DNA of 64,000 nucleotides from JAGXFP01 sp039714535 (lineage in GTDB: Bacteria; Desulfobacterota; Desulfobulbia; Desulfobulbales; JAGXFP01): positions 20,391 through 84,390 of the forward strand of contig JBDLJC010000009.1 in assembly GCA_039714535.1 (NCBI GenBank), in the 5' to 3' direction. Every line of letters starts with the position of its first letter. Positions within the stretch are counted from its first letter, which is position 1. A program made the translations under genes and the position numbers. The notes below the pieces were generated by a model. That model was given only the letters and a program-made list of their open reading frames with translations. It did not search any database and was not told the origin of the DNA. Of the stretch, positions 26,645 to 34,892 are shown piece after piece.

Positions 26645-27331
26645 ATGGTAAACCTCTTAAGTAAAAACGAGCTCAGGGCTGTTTGTCTACCAATGGCGGA
26701 GGAGCGGATTTTCGCCGTCCAGGGGAAATTGGCAGAAATTCTGCGGCGTTCAGAGAGTTATCGCCAGTGTCGGCAAATTTTTATTGATCCTTCGCTGCTG
26801 CTTCGCCAGGCGCGGGTCAATGCCCTGCTGGATGGCAAAGAGTTGATTATGCCGGGGGCCGGCCTCAAGGAAGGTTTTTACCTGCTTAAGCCCTTTCAAG
26901 TCCCATTCAAAAACCTGGTCATGGCAGTTACCTATGTGGGGCTGGAGCGTTATGGTCGCCGTCTTGCCGCAGCGGATATTTCATCCCTGCATATTTCCCT
27001 GCTGGTGGGCGAGTCATTCGCTGTTGATCGACAGGGCCACCGTTTAGGGGGCGGCCAGGGTTTTTTTGATCTTGCCATCGCCCTGCTTGGCGAGATGAAT
27101 GGGCTGGCAGATGGTTGTCAGGCTGTAGCCGCTATTGATGATCCAGCCAGGGTTGTCGAGAAGATTCCCCAAGATCCATGGGATGTCAAATGTGGCGAAA
27201 TCCTCGCCCCGGATGGGATCGAAGAACTTTTCGACTCTTCGTCGGTTCCGGAGATTTTTTGGGATGATATTCCACCGGAACGGATTAAGCGCATATCTCC
27301 TCTGCGGCGTCTCCTTGCGAGCGGGAAATAA
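26645..27331 (+). CDS. 5-formyltetrahydrofolate cyclo-ligase family protein (divergent)
   Basis: A 228-residue protein of the 5-FTHF cyclo-ligase (MTHFS) family, which converts 5-formyl-THF to 5,10-methenyl-THF with ATP. Visible signatures: KNELRA at the N-terminus, GKELIMPGAGLKEGFYLL, and HRLGGGQGFFDLA, the counterpart of the usual glycine-rich GRGGGYYDR loop. In this copy YYDR is FFDL, losing the arginine, so activity may be altered. A TTG at 26624 is an alternative start; the ATG at 26645 is preferred for family length. No strong ribosome-binding site is seen for either. Confidence 0.7.
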   Translation: MVNLLSKNELRAVCLPMAEERIFAVQGKLAEILRRSESYRQCRQIFIDPSLLLRQARVNALLDGKELIMPGAGLKEGFYLLKPFQVPFKNLVMAVTYVGLERYGRRLAAADISSLHISLLVGESFAVDRQGHRLGGGQGFFDLAIALLGEMNGLADGCQAVAAIDDPARVVEKIPQDPWDVKCGEILAPDGIEELFDSSSVPEIFWDDIPPERIKRISPLRRLLASGK

Positions 27332-27454
27332 GCTGATCTTGCCAGGACAAATTATCATTCCAGTTGCTGAAAGGGCAAGTTGCCTGTACCATGTCTGCGG
27401 TCCTTTTTATCTCTGATTTATCTTTTAAACTTACGTAAGAGAGCTTGAACCAAG

Positions 27455-28212
27455 TTGGCAATTGAAGATTTAGACCAGCAGCCCTTGACTGAACATCTGG
27501 CCGAATTACGTGGCTGTCTTATTGCCTCGTTAGTTGCGGTAGGGCTCGGATTTTGTGTTGCCTATTATTTTATTCAGGATATCGGCTATTGGTTTTTTAA
27601 GCCGCTTTTCGATGTCTTGCCCGATAAGTCCTCGCTGATCTTTACCTCCTATCAGGAAGCCTTTTTTTTTATCTGAAATTAGCCCTGGTCTGCGGCACCC
27701 TCCTTGGTAGTCCGGTAATTTTCGCCCAGATCTGGCGTTTTGTTGCTCCCGGTCTTTACCACCACGAGAAGAAAGCTCTGGTGCCCTTTGTCCTGCTCTC
27801 GACCATCTGTTTTCTGGGGGGAGCTTTCTTTGGTTATGCGCTGGTGTTCCCCCCGGCTTTTCGGTTCTTGGTCGGGTACTCCAACGAATATCTAAGCGCC
27901 ATGCCGGCGGTCAATGAATACTTTTCCCTTAGTCTCAGGTTGTTGATTTCCTTCGGGGTTATCTTTGAGTTGCCGGTCTTCATGGTCTTTTTGGCCAGGC
28001 TTGGCGTAGTTGATGTGGAGTTTCTCTGTCGCAACCGCAAGTACGCGGTCCTGATCTCTTTTATAATCGCCGCTATTCTTACCCCGACTCCCGACGTGGT
28101 TAATCAGGTTCTGATGGGCGGCCCCCTGGTGGTTCTTTACGAGATCAGTATCATCGCGGTCAGGTTGTTTGGCCGTCGGGTAAAACCCCAGGTCGAGGGG
28201 GCGGAGCCATAG
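27455..28212 (+). pseudogene. tatC: Twin-arginine translocase subunit TatC, frame broken at a T9 run
   Basis: The Tat receptor subunit in two frames. The first (27455, TTG start) gives LTEHLAELRGCLIASLVA through YQEAFFFI and stops; the second resumes in another frame with YLKLALVCGTLLGSPVIFAQ and runs to 28212, covering TatC helices 2-6 (LTPTPDVVNQVL included). Frames join if the nine T at 27662-27670 were ten, giving 252 residues, the normal length. So it is a homopolymer sequencing error, a recent mutation, or a site of polymerase slippage that restores the frame in some transcripts. All other TatC motifs are intact, which argues against an old pseudogene. No tatA/tatB lies adjacent. Confidence 0.85.
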
Positions 28213-28324
28213 GTTGCTGGCTTTGTAATTCTCGAAACATGAGGTTTTTCAAGGTTGTCTGGTCACCTCACAATAAACTGCTTAAACCAGCAACTTATGG
28301 CTTGAAAACCGGGATAGTTTTTAC

Positions 28325-28353
28325 TTGACAATTCATCTCTCCCTCAATATAAG
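28325..28353 (+). promoter_or_regulatory. Sigma-70-type promoter of sat
   Basis: TTGACA (28325-28330), 17-base spacer, TATAAG (28348-28353), preceded by a T-rich stretch. It lies 67 bases upstream of the sat ATG. Perfect -35 and good -10 at ideal spacing fit a highly expressed gene. Confidence 0.75.
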
Positions 28354-28419
28354 GTTATTCTTTCATAGTTCTGAAGCTCTATTCATTTTTTTATATAAAT
28401 TCAACAAGGAGACGTTAAC

Positions 28420-29700
28420 ATGTCGAAATTAGTTGCTCCCCATGGAGGCAAAGGTCTGGTTTGCTGCCTGCTGCACGGCAATGAGCTGGAGGCTGAGAAA
28501 GAGAAAGCTGCTGGTCTGAAGCAGGTTGAGATTACTGCCCGCGCCAAAGGCGATCTGATCATGATGGGTATTGGTGGTTTCAGCCCTCTCGATGGTTTTA
28601 TGAAAAAAGCTGACTGGAAAGGCGTTTGCGAAAACTTCCAGATGGCAGATGGCACTTTCTGGCCTGTCCCCGTAACCCTCGATGTATCTGCTGCCGATGC
28701 TGGTGATATCAGCGAAGGTGACGAGATCGCCCTTGTTAAAGATGGTGAGACCTATGCCACCATGAAGGTCAGCGAAAAATACGAGATGACCGACGCTGAC
28801 AAAAAATGGGAATGTGAGAAAGTTTTCAAGGGTGAAGGCGAAGAGTCCGAGGGTGATAGCTTCTGGAAGATCGCTCCTGAAGATCATCCCGGCGTCATCA
28901 TGGTTATGGCTCAGAAAGAGTTCAACCTTGCCGGTACCGTTAAAGTCCTTTCCGAGGGCGAGTATCCCGCCGAGTACAAAGGCGTTTACCTGACCCCTGC
29001 CGAGACCCGTGCAATGTTTGAAGAGCGCAACTGGAAAAACGTTGCTGCCCTGCAGCTTCGTAACCCCATGCATCGCTCCCACGAGTTCCTGGCCAAGATC
29101 GCCGTTGAGGTTTGTGACGGTGTTCTGATCCACTCCCTGATCGGTAACCTGAAAGCGGGCGATATTCCTGCTGATGTCCGGGTTAAGGCCATCGATATTC
29201 TTATCGAGAACTACTTCGTTAAAGATAACGTCATCAACGCTGGTTATCCCCTGGATATGCGTTATGCCGGTCCCCGTGAAGGCCTGCTGCATGCCACCTT
29301 CCGTCAGAACTACGGCATCAACAACATGCTGATCGGTCGTGACCACGCTGGTGTTGGTGATTTCTACGGTCTGTTCGAGGCCCAGGAGATCTTTGACCGC
29401 ATCCCGACCACTGGTGATGCCGGTAAGGACCTGCTGTGCAAGCCGATGAAAATCGACTGGACCTTCTACTGCAAGGAATGTGACGGTATGGCTTCCCTGC
29501 GTACCTGTCCGCACGACAAAGAGTCCCGGGTTATCCTTTCCGGAACCAAGCTTCGTAAGGCCCTTTCCGAAGGTGCCGAGATCGTTGACCACTTCGGTCG
29601 TGACGAAGTCCTTGATCACCTGAAAGAGTACTATGCCGGTCTGACCGAGAAGGTTGAGGTCAAGATGCAGGGTGCTGCTTCCGGTGAGGACATGAAATAA
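28420..29700 (+). CDS. sat: Sulfate adenylyltransferase (ATP sulfurylase)
   Basis: A 426-residue homo-oligomeric ATP sulfurylase that activates sulfate to APS, the first cytoplasmic step of sulfate respiration. Motifs: QLRNPMHRSHE near residue 211 (sulfate and ATP binding), GRDHAGVGD, and a cysteine/histidine set CKECDGMASLRTCPHD that binds zinc or cobalt in Desulfovibrio-type enzymes. No APS kinase domain is fused. Codon use is strongly biased toward optimal codons, as for dsrAB. It has its own promoter, an AAGGAGA site and a strong terminator, so it is a monocistron; aprBA and qmo are not in the window. Confidence 0.97.
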   Translation: MSKLVAPHGGKGLVCCLLHGNELEAEKEKAAGLKQVEITARAKGDLIMMGIGGFSPLDGFMKKADWKGVCENFQMADGTFWPVPVTLDVSAADAGDISEGDEIALVKDGETYATMKVSEKYEMTDADKKWECEKVFKGEGEESEGDSFWKIAPEDHPGVIMVMAQKEFNLAGTVKVLSEGEYPAEYKGVYLTPAETRAMFEERNWKNVAALQLRNPMHRSHEFLAKIAVEVCDGVLIHSLIGNLKAGDIPADVRVKAIDILIENYFVKDNVINAGYPLDMRYAGPREGLLHATFRQNYGINNMLIGRDHAGVGDFYGLFEAQEIFDRIPTTGDAGKDLLCKPMKIDWTFYCKECDGMASLRTCPHDKESRVILSGTKLRKALSEGAEIVDHFGRDEVLDHLKEYYAGLTEKVEVKMQGAASGEDMK

Positions 29701-29739
29701 TTTGCCATTGGCAAAATTTTCATTCTGAACTAAAAAAAA

Positions 29740-29770
29740 GGGATGCCGACTTGTCGGCATCCCTTTTTTT
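29740..29770. terminator. Strong bidirectional terminator after sat
   Basis: GGGATGCCGAC (29740-29750), two-base loop, GTCGGCATCCC (29753-29763), flanked by eight A and seven T. Serves sat and the convergent gene at 29803. Confidence 0.9.
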
Positions 29771-29802
29771 GTTTTGGTGATAATACGCGGGGAGGAAGGT
29801 GG

Positions 29803-30279
29803 TTATTTGACGGAGATGTTCTTGCCGTCCTTGGTTACCTTGACCTTGCCTTCTCCAGCCAGCCAGCCCATGGCGGCAAAGATCATCCCCTGGTTGCGCC
29901 GTTGTTTTTCCATGGCGGCGACCAGGTCGGCAACGGTGGTTTTACCGTTATCTGTAAGATAGGCTGAAATGTCATCGGCCAGCAACCGCACAGAATCAGC
30001 AATAGGTTTGCTCTTTATTGATTTGAGGGCAGGTGGCGCTGCTTTTTTAGTCGCCTCCCCAGTAGCCGTCGCCTCGTGGATCTTTTCAACGGTGGACTCG
30101 ACTGTCTTCTCCGCGGTCTTGGTCGCTGTGTCAACCAATTCGCTGGCAGTTTTGACTGCCTGGCGCCCGCCCTCTTCAAGCTTTTTCTGGGAACGAGCGA
30201 AGAGCTTACCTAGTGCCGATCCCGCTTTTTTTAAACTCTCATCGAAATTTTTCAGCCCTTTTTTCTGGGGTGTCGTCAT
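29803..30279 (-). CDS. Lys/Ala-rich coiled-coil protein with C-terminal winged helix (DUF2582-like)
   Basis: A 158-residue protein with two parts. Residues 1-90 are lysine-, alanine- and threonine-rich amphipathic helix (KKAGSALGKLFARSQKKL; DTATKTAEKTVESTVEK), reminiscent of histone-H1-like or phasin-like tails. Residues 95-158 form a small winged helix (DDISAYLTDNGKTTVADLVAAM; GWLAGEGKVKV), resembling the DUF2582 wHTH family. I infer a nucleoid-associated or regulatory DNA-binding protein; the target is unknown. An AGGAGGAATAAAGCT ribosome-binding site precedes the ATG. It converges on sat through a shared terminator. Confidence 0.65.
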   Translation of the reverse strand: MTTPQKKGLKNFDESLKKAGSALGKLFARSQKKLEEGGRQAVKTASELVDTATKTAEKTVESTVEKIHEATATGEATKKAAPPALKSIKSKPIADSVRLLADDISAYLTDNGKTTVADLVAAMEKQRRNQGMIFAAMGWLAGEGKVKVTKDGKNISVK

Positions 30280-30680
30280 AGCTTTATTCCTCCTGTAAAG
30301 CGGTGAACATTGTTTGTAGTTGTATTGTGCGTCAGGAGGGCCTAGATGTCAACTAGAATCCACCGCCAAAAATGTTTGCCCTCAAGAAGATGGCATTCGG
30401 TGCTGCCAAATAGCTTGACAAGTTGGCTGAATGTATCGGTGAATTCGCAGTTATGGCTCTGCGGAGCAAGCGTTGATGCCATTTCAGAGTTTATCTGCGG
30501 GCGCTACCTACGGCGTCGGCAACCTTTTTAAGGTCACCCCCGGATTGGCAACTTTCTTTGCTCTTTGTATCTGCAGTCGTCCCGGTTGATGATGGACCAT
30601 GTTTGTCAAGTATCTTGCACAAACCGTCGATAAGGAGCATAATTACCCCCTTTCCTATTTCCATATTTGAAGGTGACTTG
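30280..30680. other. Intergenic region upstream of aroB
   Basis: About 400 bases between the divergent DUF2582-like gene and aroB. The minus-strand gene's ribosome-binding site is at its left edge. An imperfect inverted repeat (GATGGCAT near 30391 and GATGCCAT near 30476) is present. No gene or RNA could be supported. Confidence 0.4.
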
Positions 30681-31760
30681 ATGCAAGAGATTACAGTAGG
30701 TCTGGATAATCGATCATATCCGATATTAATTCAAGAGGGGCAACTTGGTCTGATTGGTGCGGATCTGGCCAAGCGGAATATTGCCAAACGTTACATCATT
30801 GTCGCTGATGATCATGTGGCCGGTTTGTACGGGGCCTTGATCCAAGATTCACTGGTCGTTACTGGACTTGATTGTGAGTTGATTACCTTTCCCCGTGGTG
30901 AGGCCAGTAAGCATCTTGGCACGGTTGCGGAACTGGCCAGTCGTCTTGCCCAGCTGGGGGTTGATCGCAAGGATGCCCTTATTGCCTTGGGGGGCGGGGT
31001 GACCGGCGACATAACCGGATTTCTGGCAGCCTCCTACATGCGCGGGATTCCCTTTATCCAGGTGCCGACCACCCTGTTGGCCCAAGTGGATAGTTCGGTG
31101 GGGGGCAAAACCGGGGTGGATATCCCTGAAGGGAAAAACCTGATCGGCGCCTTTTATCAGCCCAAATGTGTTTATATTGACTCTTTGATTTTAAAATCAT
31201 TGCCTGCCAAGGAATTGCTGAATGGCTTGGCTGAGGTCATCAAGTATGGCGTAATCTGGGACGGTGATTTTTTTGCCTATCTGAGTGAAAACCGGGCGGC
31301 GATTCTGGCTTTGGATTTGCCGGTGCTGGAGAAGGTGATTGCCCGCTGCTGTTCTATTAAGGCGGAGGTGGTGGCGGCCGATGAGCGGGAGTCGGACCTG
31401 CGCCGCATTCTTAATTATGGGCATACCATCGGCCACGCGGTGGAGGCGGCGTCCGGATACAGTCTGGACCACGGTCTGGCGGTGGCTATCGGTATGGTGG
31501 CGGTCAATGAGTTGGCGGTTGGCAAGGGGCTGATCTCCAGGGAAACGGCGGACCAGGTGCGGGAATTGATAGCCGCATATGGCTTGCCGGTGGATATCCC
31601 ATCTGCATATGATCGGCGGCAGATCAAGGATTACCTGAAGACCGACAAGAAGACCATCGGTGGCCGACCCTTTTTCGTGTTACCGACGGAGATCGGCAGG
31701 GTGGTCGTCACCGATGATGTTGCCGACGGTCTGGTTGATCAGGTTATTGGCATTGAATAA
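30681..31760 (+). CDS. aroB: 3-dehydroquinate synthase
   Basis: A 359-residue enzyme of the shikimate pathway that makes 3-dehydroquinate from DAHP, using NAD and a metal. Motifs: the NAD loop ALGGGVTGDITGF, then VPTTLLAQVDSSVGGKTGVD, GLAEVIKYG with a metal-ligand Glu, and the two metal histidines in LNYGHTIGHAVEA and LDHGLAVAIGM. The frame is open further upstream, but the ATG at 30681 with GAAGGTGA before it gives the normal N-terminus MQEITVGL. The stop codon directly abuts a palindromic repeat (31761-31845). Confidence 0.95.
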   Translation: MQEITVGLDNRSYPILIQEGQLGLIGADLAKRNIAKRYIIVADDHVAGLYGALIQDSLVVTGLDCELITFPRGEASKHLGTVAELASRLAQLGVDRKDALIALGGGVTGDITGFLAASYMRGIPFIQVPTTLLAQVDSSVGGKTGVDIPEGKNLIGAFYQPKCVYIDSLILKSLPAKELLNGLAEVIKYGVIWDGDFFAYLSENRAAILALDLPVLEKVIARCCSIKAEVVAADERESDLRRILNYGHTIGHAVEAASGYSLDHGLAVAIGMVAVNELAVGKGLISRETADQVRELIAAYGLPVDIPSAYDRRQIKDYLKTDKKTIGGRPFFVLPTEIGRVVVTDDVADGLVDQVIGIE

Positions 31761-31845
31761 GATGGTGTCGCAGACACGTGAGCCTGTGAGACTTCGAAAA
31801 GTCCGATATTGTTATGCTCCTTGAATGTTTTTTTACGAAACCATC
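31761..31845. repeat. Palindromic intergenic element abutting the aroB stop codon
   Basis: Begins GATGGTGTCGCAGA and ends ACGAAACCATC, so its tips GATGGT and ACCATC pair. A related element beginning GATGGCGTCGCAGA abuts the secA stop codon at 50982. The shared head sequence and position suggest a mobile palindrome that now acts as a 3' end structure. Confidence 0.6.
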
Positions 31846-31886
31846 AAGCAAACTGTCGATCAGCGGTGGGCTGCCTTGCTGCTGGC

Positions 31887-32699
31887 TTACGGGCTGATGA
31901 TGCCTTCCATGTAAACGGTTAATTTCTGGGCCAGGTTTTGGTCGTCGACGAGTAATGATACTTCGTTATTGTATTTCAGGGCGGCATTGGTGAAATTGTG
32001 ACTGCCGACGAAAGAATAGCGGCGATCAATAATGACTAATTTGGTATGGGTGGTGATGTTTGGTGAGTCAAATATGACTTTTATGCCGTTATCCCGCAAC
32101 CGCCTTGCGGTTAGCTGGTTTGTTGCGTTGAGCTTTTCGTCGTAGCCGGATTTCTCCAGAAAGACCCTGACCTGAACTCCCCACTGGGCGGCGGCTATCA
32201 GTTCTTTAATGATCAGGCTCGGCCTGTTCTTAGATGATTTTGTGGTCTTGAAGACAAACATTGCCAAGTCAATATTTGCTTGGGCTCCGCGGATTTTGTT
32301 TAGCAGGGCCGGGAAGTAATCTGCATTTGTCAGCACCACAACATCCCCCTGACTGGTTTTTATCCTGGCCGGATCTTTTCCTTGCTCGTCTTGTTGAGAG
32401 GAGGGAGAAGGCTGTTCAGGATTGGCGGTGATCGCCAGGTCCGCCCTCATGATCTTCACCGTGTCGGGACCAATTCCATCGCAGATCAGAAGTTCCTTGA
32501 AAGCCTTGAATGGGCCATGGGTGTCGCGGCAGGCAATTATGGTGCGAGCCCGAATCGTACCTATATATGGTAGAGAGGTTAGCTCTGTCTCGGTCGCTGT
32601 GTTGATGTTTAGGTTTTCCGCCTTGGCCAATCTGGGCAGAGTGGTGAACATCAGGCAGGAAAAAACCAACAGCAGAACAGTATATTTGATCTTTGCCAA
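31887..32699 (-). CDS. Secreted helix-hairpin-helix / phospholipase D-like nuclease
   Basis: A 270-residue protein with a signal peptide (1-27, ending AKA), a ComEA-like helix-hairpin-helix DNA-binding domain (LNINTATETELTSLPYIG, about 29-92) and a single phospholipase D domain with HKD motif HTKLVIIDRRYSFVGSHNF. Single-HKD proteins of the Nuc type dimerise to form one active site and cut DNA. The HhH-PLD combination with export points to an extracytoplasmic DNA-processing nuclease, for instance acting on imported or biofilm DNA; this is inference. It stands alone. Confidence 0.85.
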   Translation of the reverse strand: MAKIKYTVLLLVFSCLMFTTLPRLAKAENLNINTATETELTSLPYIGTIRARTIIACRDTHGPFKAFKELLICDGIGPDTVKIMRADLAITANPEQPSPSSQQDEQGKDPARIKTSQGDVVVLTNADYFPALLNKIRGAQANIDLAMFVFKTTKSSKNRPSLIIKELIAAAQWGVQVRVFLEKSGYDEKLNATNQLTARRLRDNGIKVIFDSPNITTHTKLVIIDRRYSFVGSHNFTNAALKYNNEVSLLVDDQNLAQKLTVYMEGIISP

Positions 32700-32751
32700 A
32701 ATTGATCTCCTCTCAATAAAATTTTCTTTTAGGCGAAATAGCGGGTAATTC

Positions 32752-34473
32752 TCAAGCCGGCCACCATGTTGGACCTATTCTTCTGATGCAGTTGAAGCCG
32801 CCCCCTAGGACCAGGCTCTGGAACTCGTGGTGATCGAGGAAACACTGGATCTCATACGAGCGGGTGCCGGCGTCACAGATGATGATCATGGTCTTGTCCT
32901 TGGGGATTTCCTGCAGACGATCCCGGATTTCCGCATACGGAATTGAGAGCCATATCTCGCCAAATTTTTTGCTGAAGACCTCGGCTTCGGCCGGATGTCT
33001 GATGTCAAGGGCCAGCCAGTCGGGTTTGTCGGTCGGTTCTGTCATCCAGGTCATATAATCGTCAATGCTTACCGTGCGGAGCCGATCAGCTGCCTTATTG
33101 TCTGCCACGTTGGCGGTGGCGTTCAGGGCGTCCAGGGCCGTGGCGAAGGGCGGGGCGTAGGCCATCTCCAGCTTGGAGAAATCATCAATGCTACCGCCTT
33201 TGGCAATGAGTCCGGCCGCCGCGTCAATCCTGGCCAGAATTCCGTCACCCATGGGGCCGAAGCCTTGCACGCCCAAAACCAGCCGGCTTTTCCGGTCAAA
33301 GACCATCTGCAGGGGGATGACGGACTGCTCCGGGAAAAAATGAGCCCGGTCGGACTGGGCGGAGATAACGTAATCGGCATCAAAACCTTCCGCTTTGGCG
33401 GCCTGATAGCTCAAGCCGGTGCCGCCTACACAGATATCGAAGGCCTTCATGATGAAACTGCCGATCCAGCCCTCGAAGGTGCTGGCAATGCCGGTCAGGT
33501 TGTCGGCGACAATTCTTCCCTCCCGGTTGGCCAGGGAGCCCATGGGGGCAAGACTCTTTTTGCCCGAGACTAGATTAGTGACCTCGATACAGTCTCCGGC
33601 CGCATAGATGTCGGGGTCCGAGGTCTGCAACCGATTGTTGACCACAATGCCGAATTTGGAGACCAGCAGACCGGCCTCCTGGGCCAACTGACTACGGGGG
33701 CGCACTCCGGCGGCCATGATGACGATGTCTGCTGCAATTTCCCGGTTAGCGGTAATGACCTTGCAGGCCCTGCCATCGCTACCGGCTTCAATTGATTTAG
33801 CCGCCTCGCCAAGGTAGACGTCGACGCCGTGCTCTCCCAGGTGATTGGTAAGCATGGCGGCAAAGGTGGAGTCAAGGATGTTGGGCAGCAGCTGCGGCAT
33901 AAATTCCACTAGGGATGTTTCTGCCCCCCACAGGTCGGCAAAGGCCTCGGCCATCTCGATTCCGATAGCGCCGCCGCCGATCACTACCGCTTTACCGACC
34001 TTGCCCTTGGCCAATTGCTCTTTGATGGCGATGGCCTTATGCAGGTCGCTGATCGTGTAAACCCCCTCCAGGTCAGCGCCGGGTATGGGCAAAACAAAGG
34101 GCTCACTGCCGGTGCTAATCACCAGTTTGTCGTAGGCTATCGACTCTTCCTGGCCTGAATCAAGATTTTTAACCTGGACTGATTTTGCCTGTCGATCAAT
34201 GGCCAGGGCCTGGGTCCTGGTCATGACCTCAACTCCTTTGGCATTGAGGAAGAAGGGTTCGTCGCGGGTCATATGGAAACTGGTGTTGCGCAGTTCTTTT
34301 TCGTCGGATACATCCCCCGAGACATAATAGGGGATGCCGCAACCACCATAGGAAATCAGGTTGTCCTGGTCAATGATCGTAACCTTAGTATCCGGGGCCA
34401 GTCTTTTAAGGCGGCAAGCGGTCTTGGGTCCGGCGGCTACGCCGCCGATAATTACAACGTGATTGGCTTTCAT
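32752..34473 (-). CDS. FAD-dependent disulfide/persulfide reductase with C-terminal rhodanese
   Basis: A 573-residue fusion of a CoA-disulfide-reductase-type flavoprotein with a rhodanese domain (about 465-573), as in NADH-dependent persulfide reductase. The FAD-binding start VVIIGGVAAGPKTA is followed by SYGGCGIPYY with the redox cysteine near residue 43, then an NADH-binding GGGAIGIEMAEAF and GDCIEVTN. The rhodanese active-site cysteine is in IIICDAGTRSYE. In sulfur-reducing bacteria such enzymes handle polysulfide and CoA-persulfide; a role in intracellular sulfane sulfur near dsr is plausible. Transcribed divergently from dsrA. Confidence 0.88.
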   Translation of the reverse strand: MKANHVVIIGGVAAGPKTACRLKRLAPDTKVTIIDQDNLISYGGCGIPYYVSGDVSDEKELRNTSFHMTRDEPFFLNAKGVEVMTRTQALAIDRQAKSVQVKNLDSGQEESIAYDKLVISTGSEPFVLPIPGADLEGVYTISDLHKAIAIKEQLAKGKVGKAVVIGGGAIGIEMAEAFADLWGAETSLVEFMPQLLPNILDSTFAAMLTNHLGEHGVDVYLGEAAKSIEAGSDGRACKVITANREIAADIVIMAAGVRPRSQLAQEAGLLVSKFGIVVNNRLQTSDPDIYAAGDCIEVTNLVSGKKSLAPMGSLANREGRIVADNLTGIASTFEGWIGSFIMKAFDICVGGTGLSYQAAKAEGFDADYVISAQSDRAHFFPEQSVIPLQMVFDRKSRLVLGVQGFGPMGDGILARIDAAAGLIAKGGSIDDFSKLEMAYAPPFATALDALNATANVADNKAADRLRTVSIDDYMTWMTEPTDKPDWLALDIRHPAEAEVFSKKFGEIWLSIPYAEIRDRLQEIPKDKTMIIICDAGTRSYEIQCFLDHHEFQSLVLGGGFNCIRRIGPTWWPA

Positions 34474-34892
34474 AATATATTTCTCTGGTGGTTAAGTTGT
34501 TAGTTGTTTGCTTGATTTGGAATTAGATTCAGACAGTATCGCTAAAAGAGGTTGCTGTCAATGATATGAGCAGCGGGATTGGTTGATGGTAATCGGCATA
34601 ATAATCACAGTAAAAAAGGAGTTGCGATGACAAAAAAAACTTATTAGCCATGACATAAAAAATATAGAAAACCGGGTGAAAGTAAGCAAGGATTTGTCTT
34701 TTTTTATTATCGGTTGTCCGAAGATGTTTTTTTATTGACAAAGGGTTTGCTGGCGAATAGATTCAACCCTTTCTGAATACTCATTCACAATTGTTTTTTC
34801 CATATGGACGATGGTCATGCGCTTACAAGGCGGCCCCGGGATCCTTATGGAGAAAGATTTTTAAGGCAAAATTATATTAAGGAGGAATTGAA
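34474..34892. other. dsr upstream region
   Basis: About 420 bases between the divergent flavoprotein gene and dsrA. It holds the dsr promoter (34735-34763), a roughly 125-base 5' leader, and further upstream a perfect AAAGGAG site before a six-codon frame (MTKKTY, 34627-34647), whose meaning is unclear. The region is A+T-rich with several T-runs. Confidence 0.5.
34735..34763 (+). promoter_or_regulatory. Sigma-70-type promoter of dsrABD
   Basis: TTGACA (34735-34740), 17-base spacer, TAGATT (34758-34763), preceded by TTTTTTTA. The layout and the T-tract in front of -35 repeat those of the sat promoter. It implies a leader of about 125 bases before dsrA. Confidence 0.6.

Noticed and set aside
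28429..29760. 443-codon frame antisense to sat
   Set aside because: A by-product of the strong codon bias of sat; no protein family resemblance on the minus strand.
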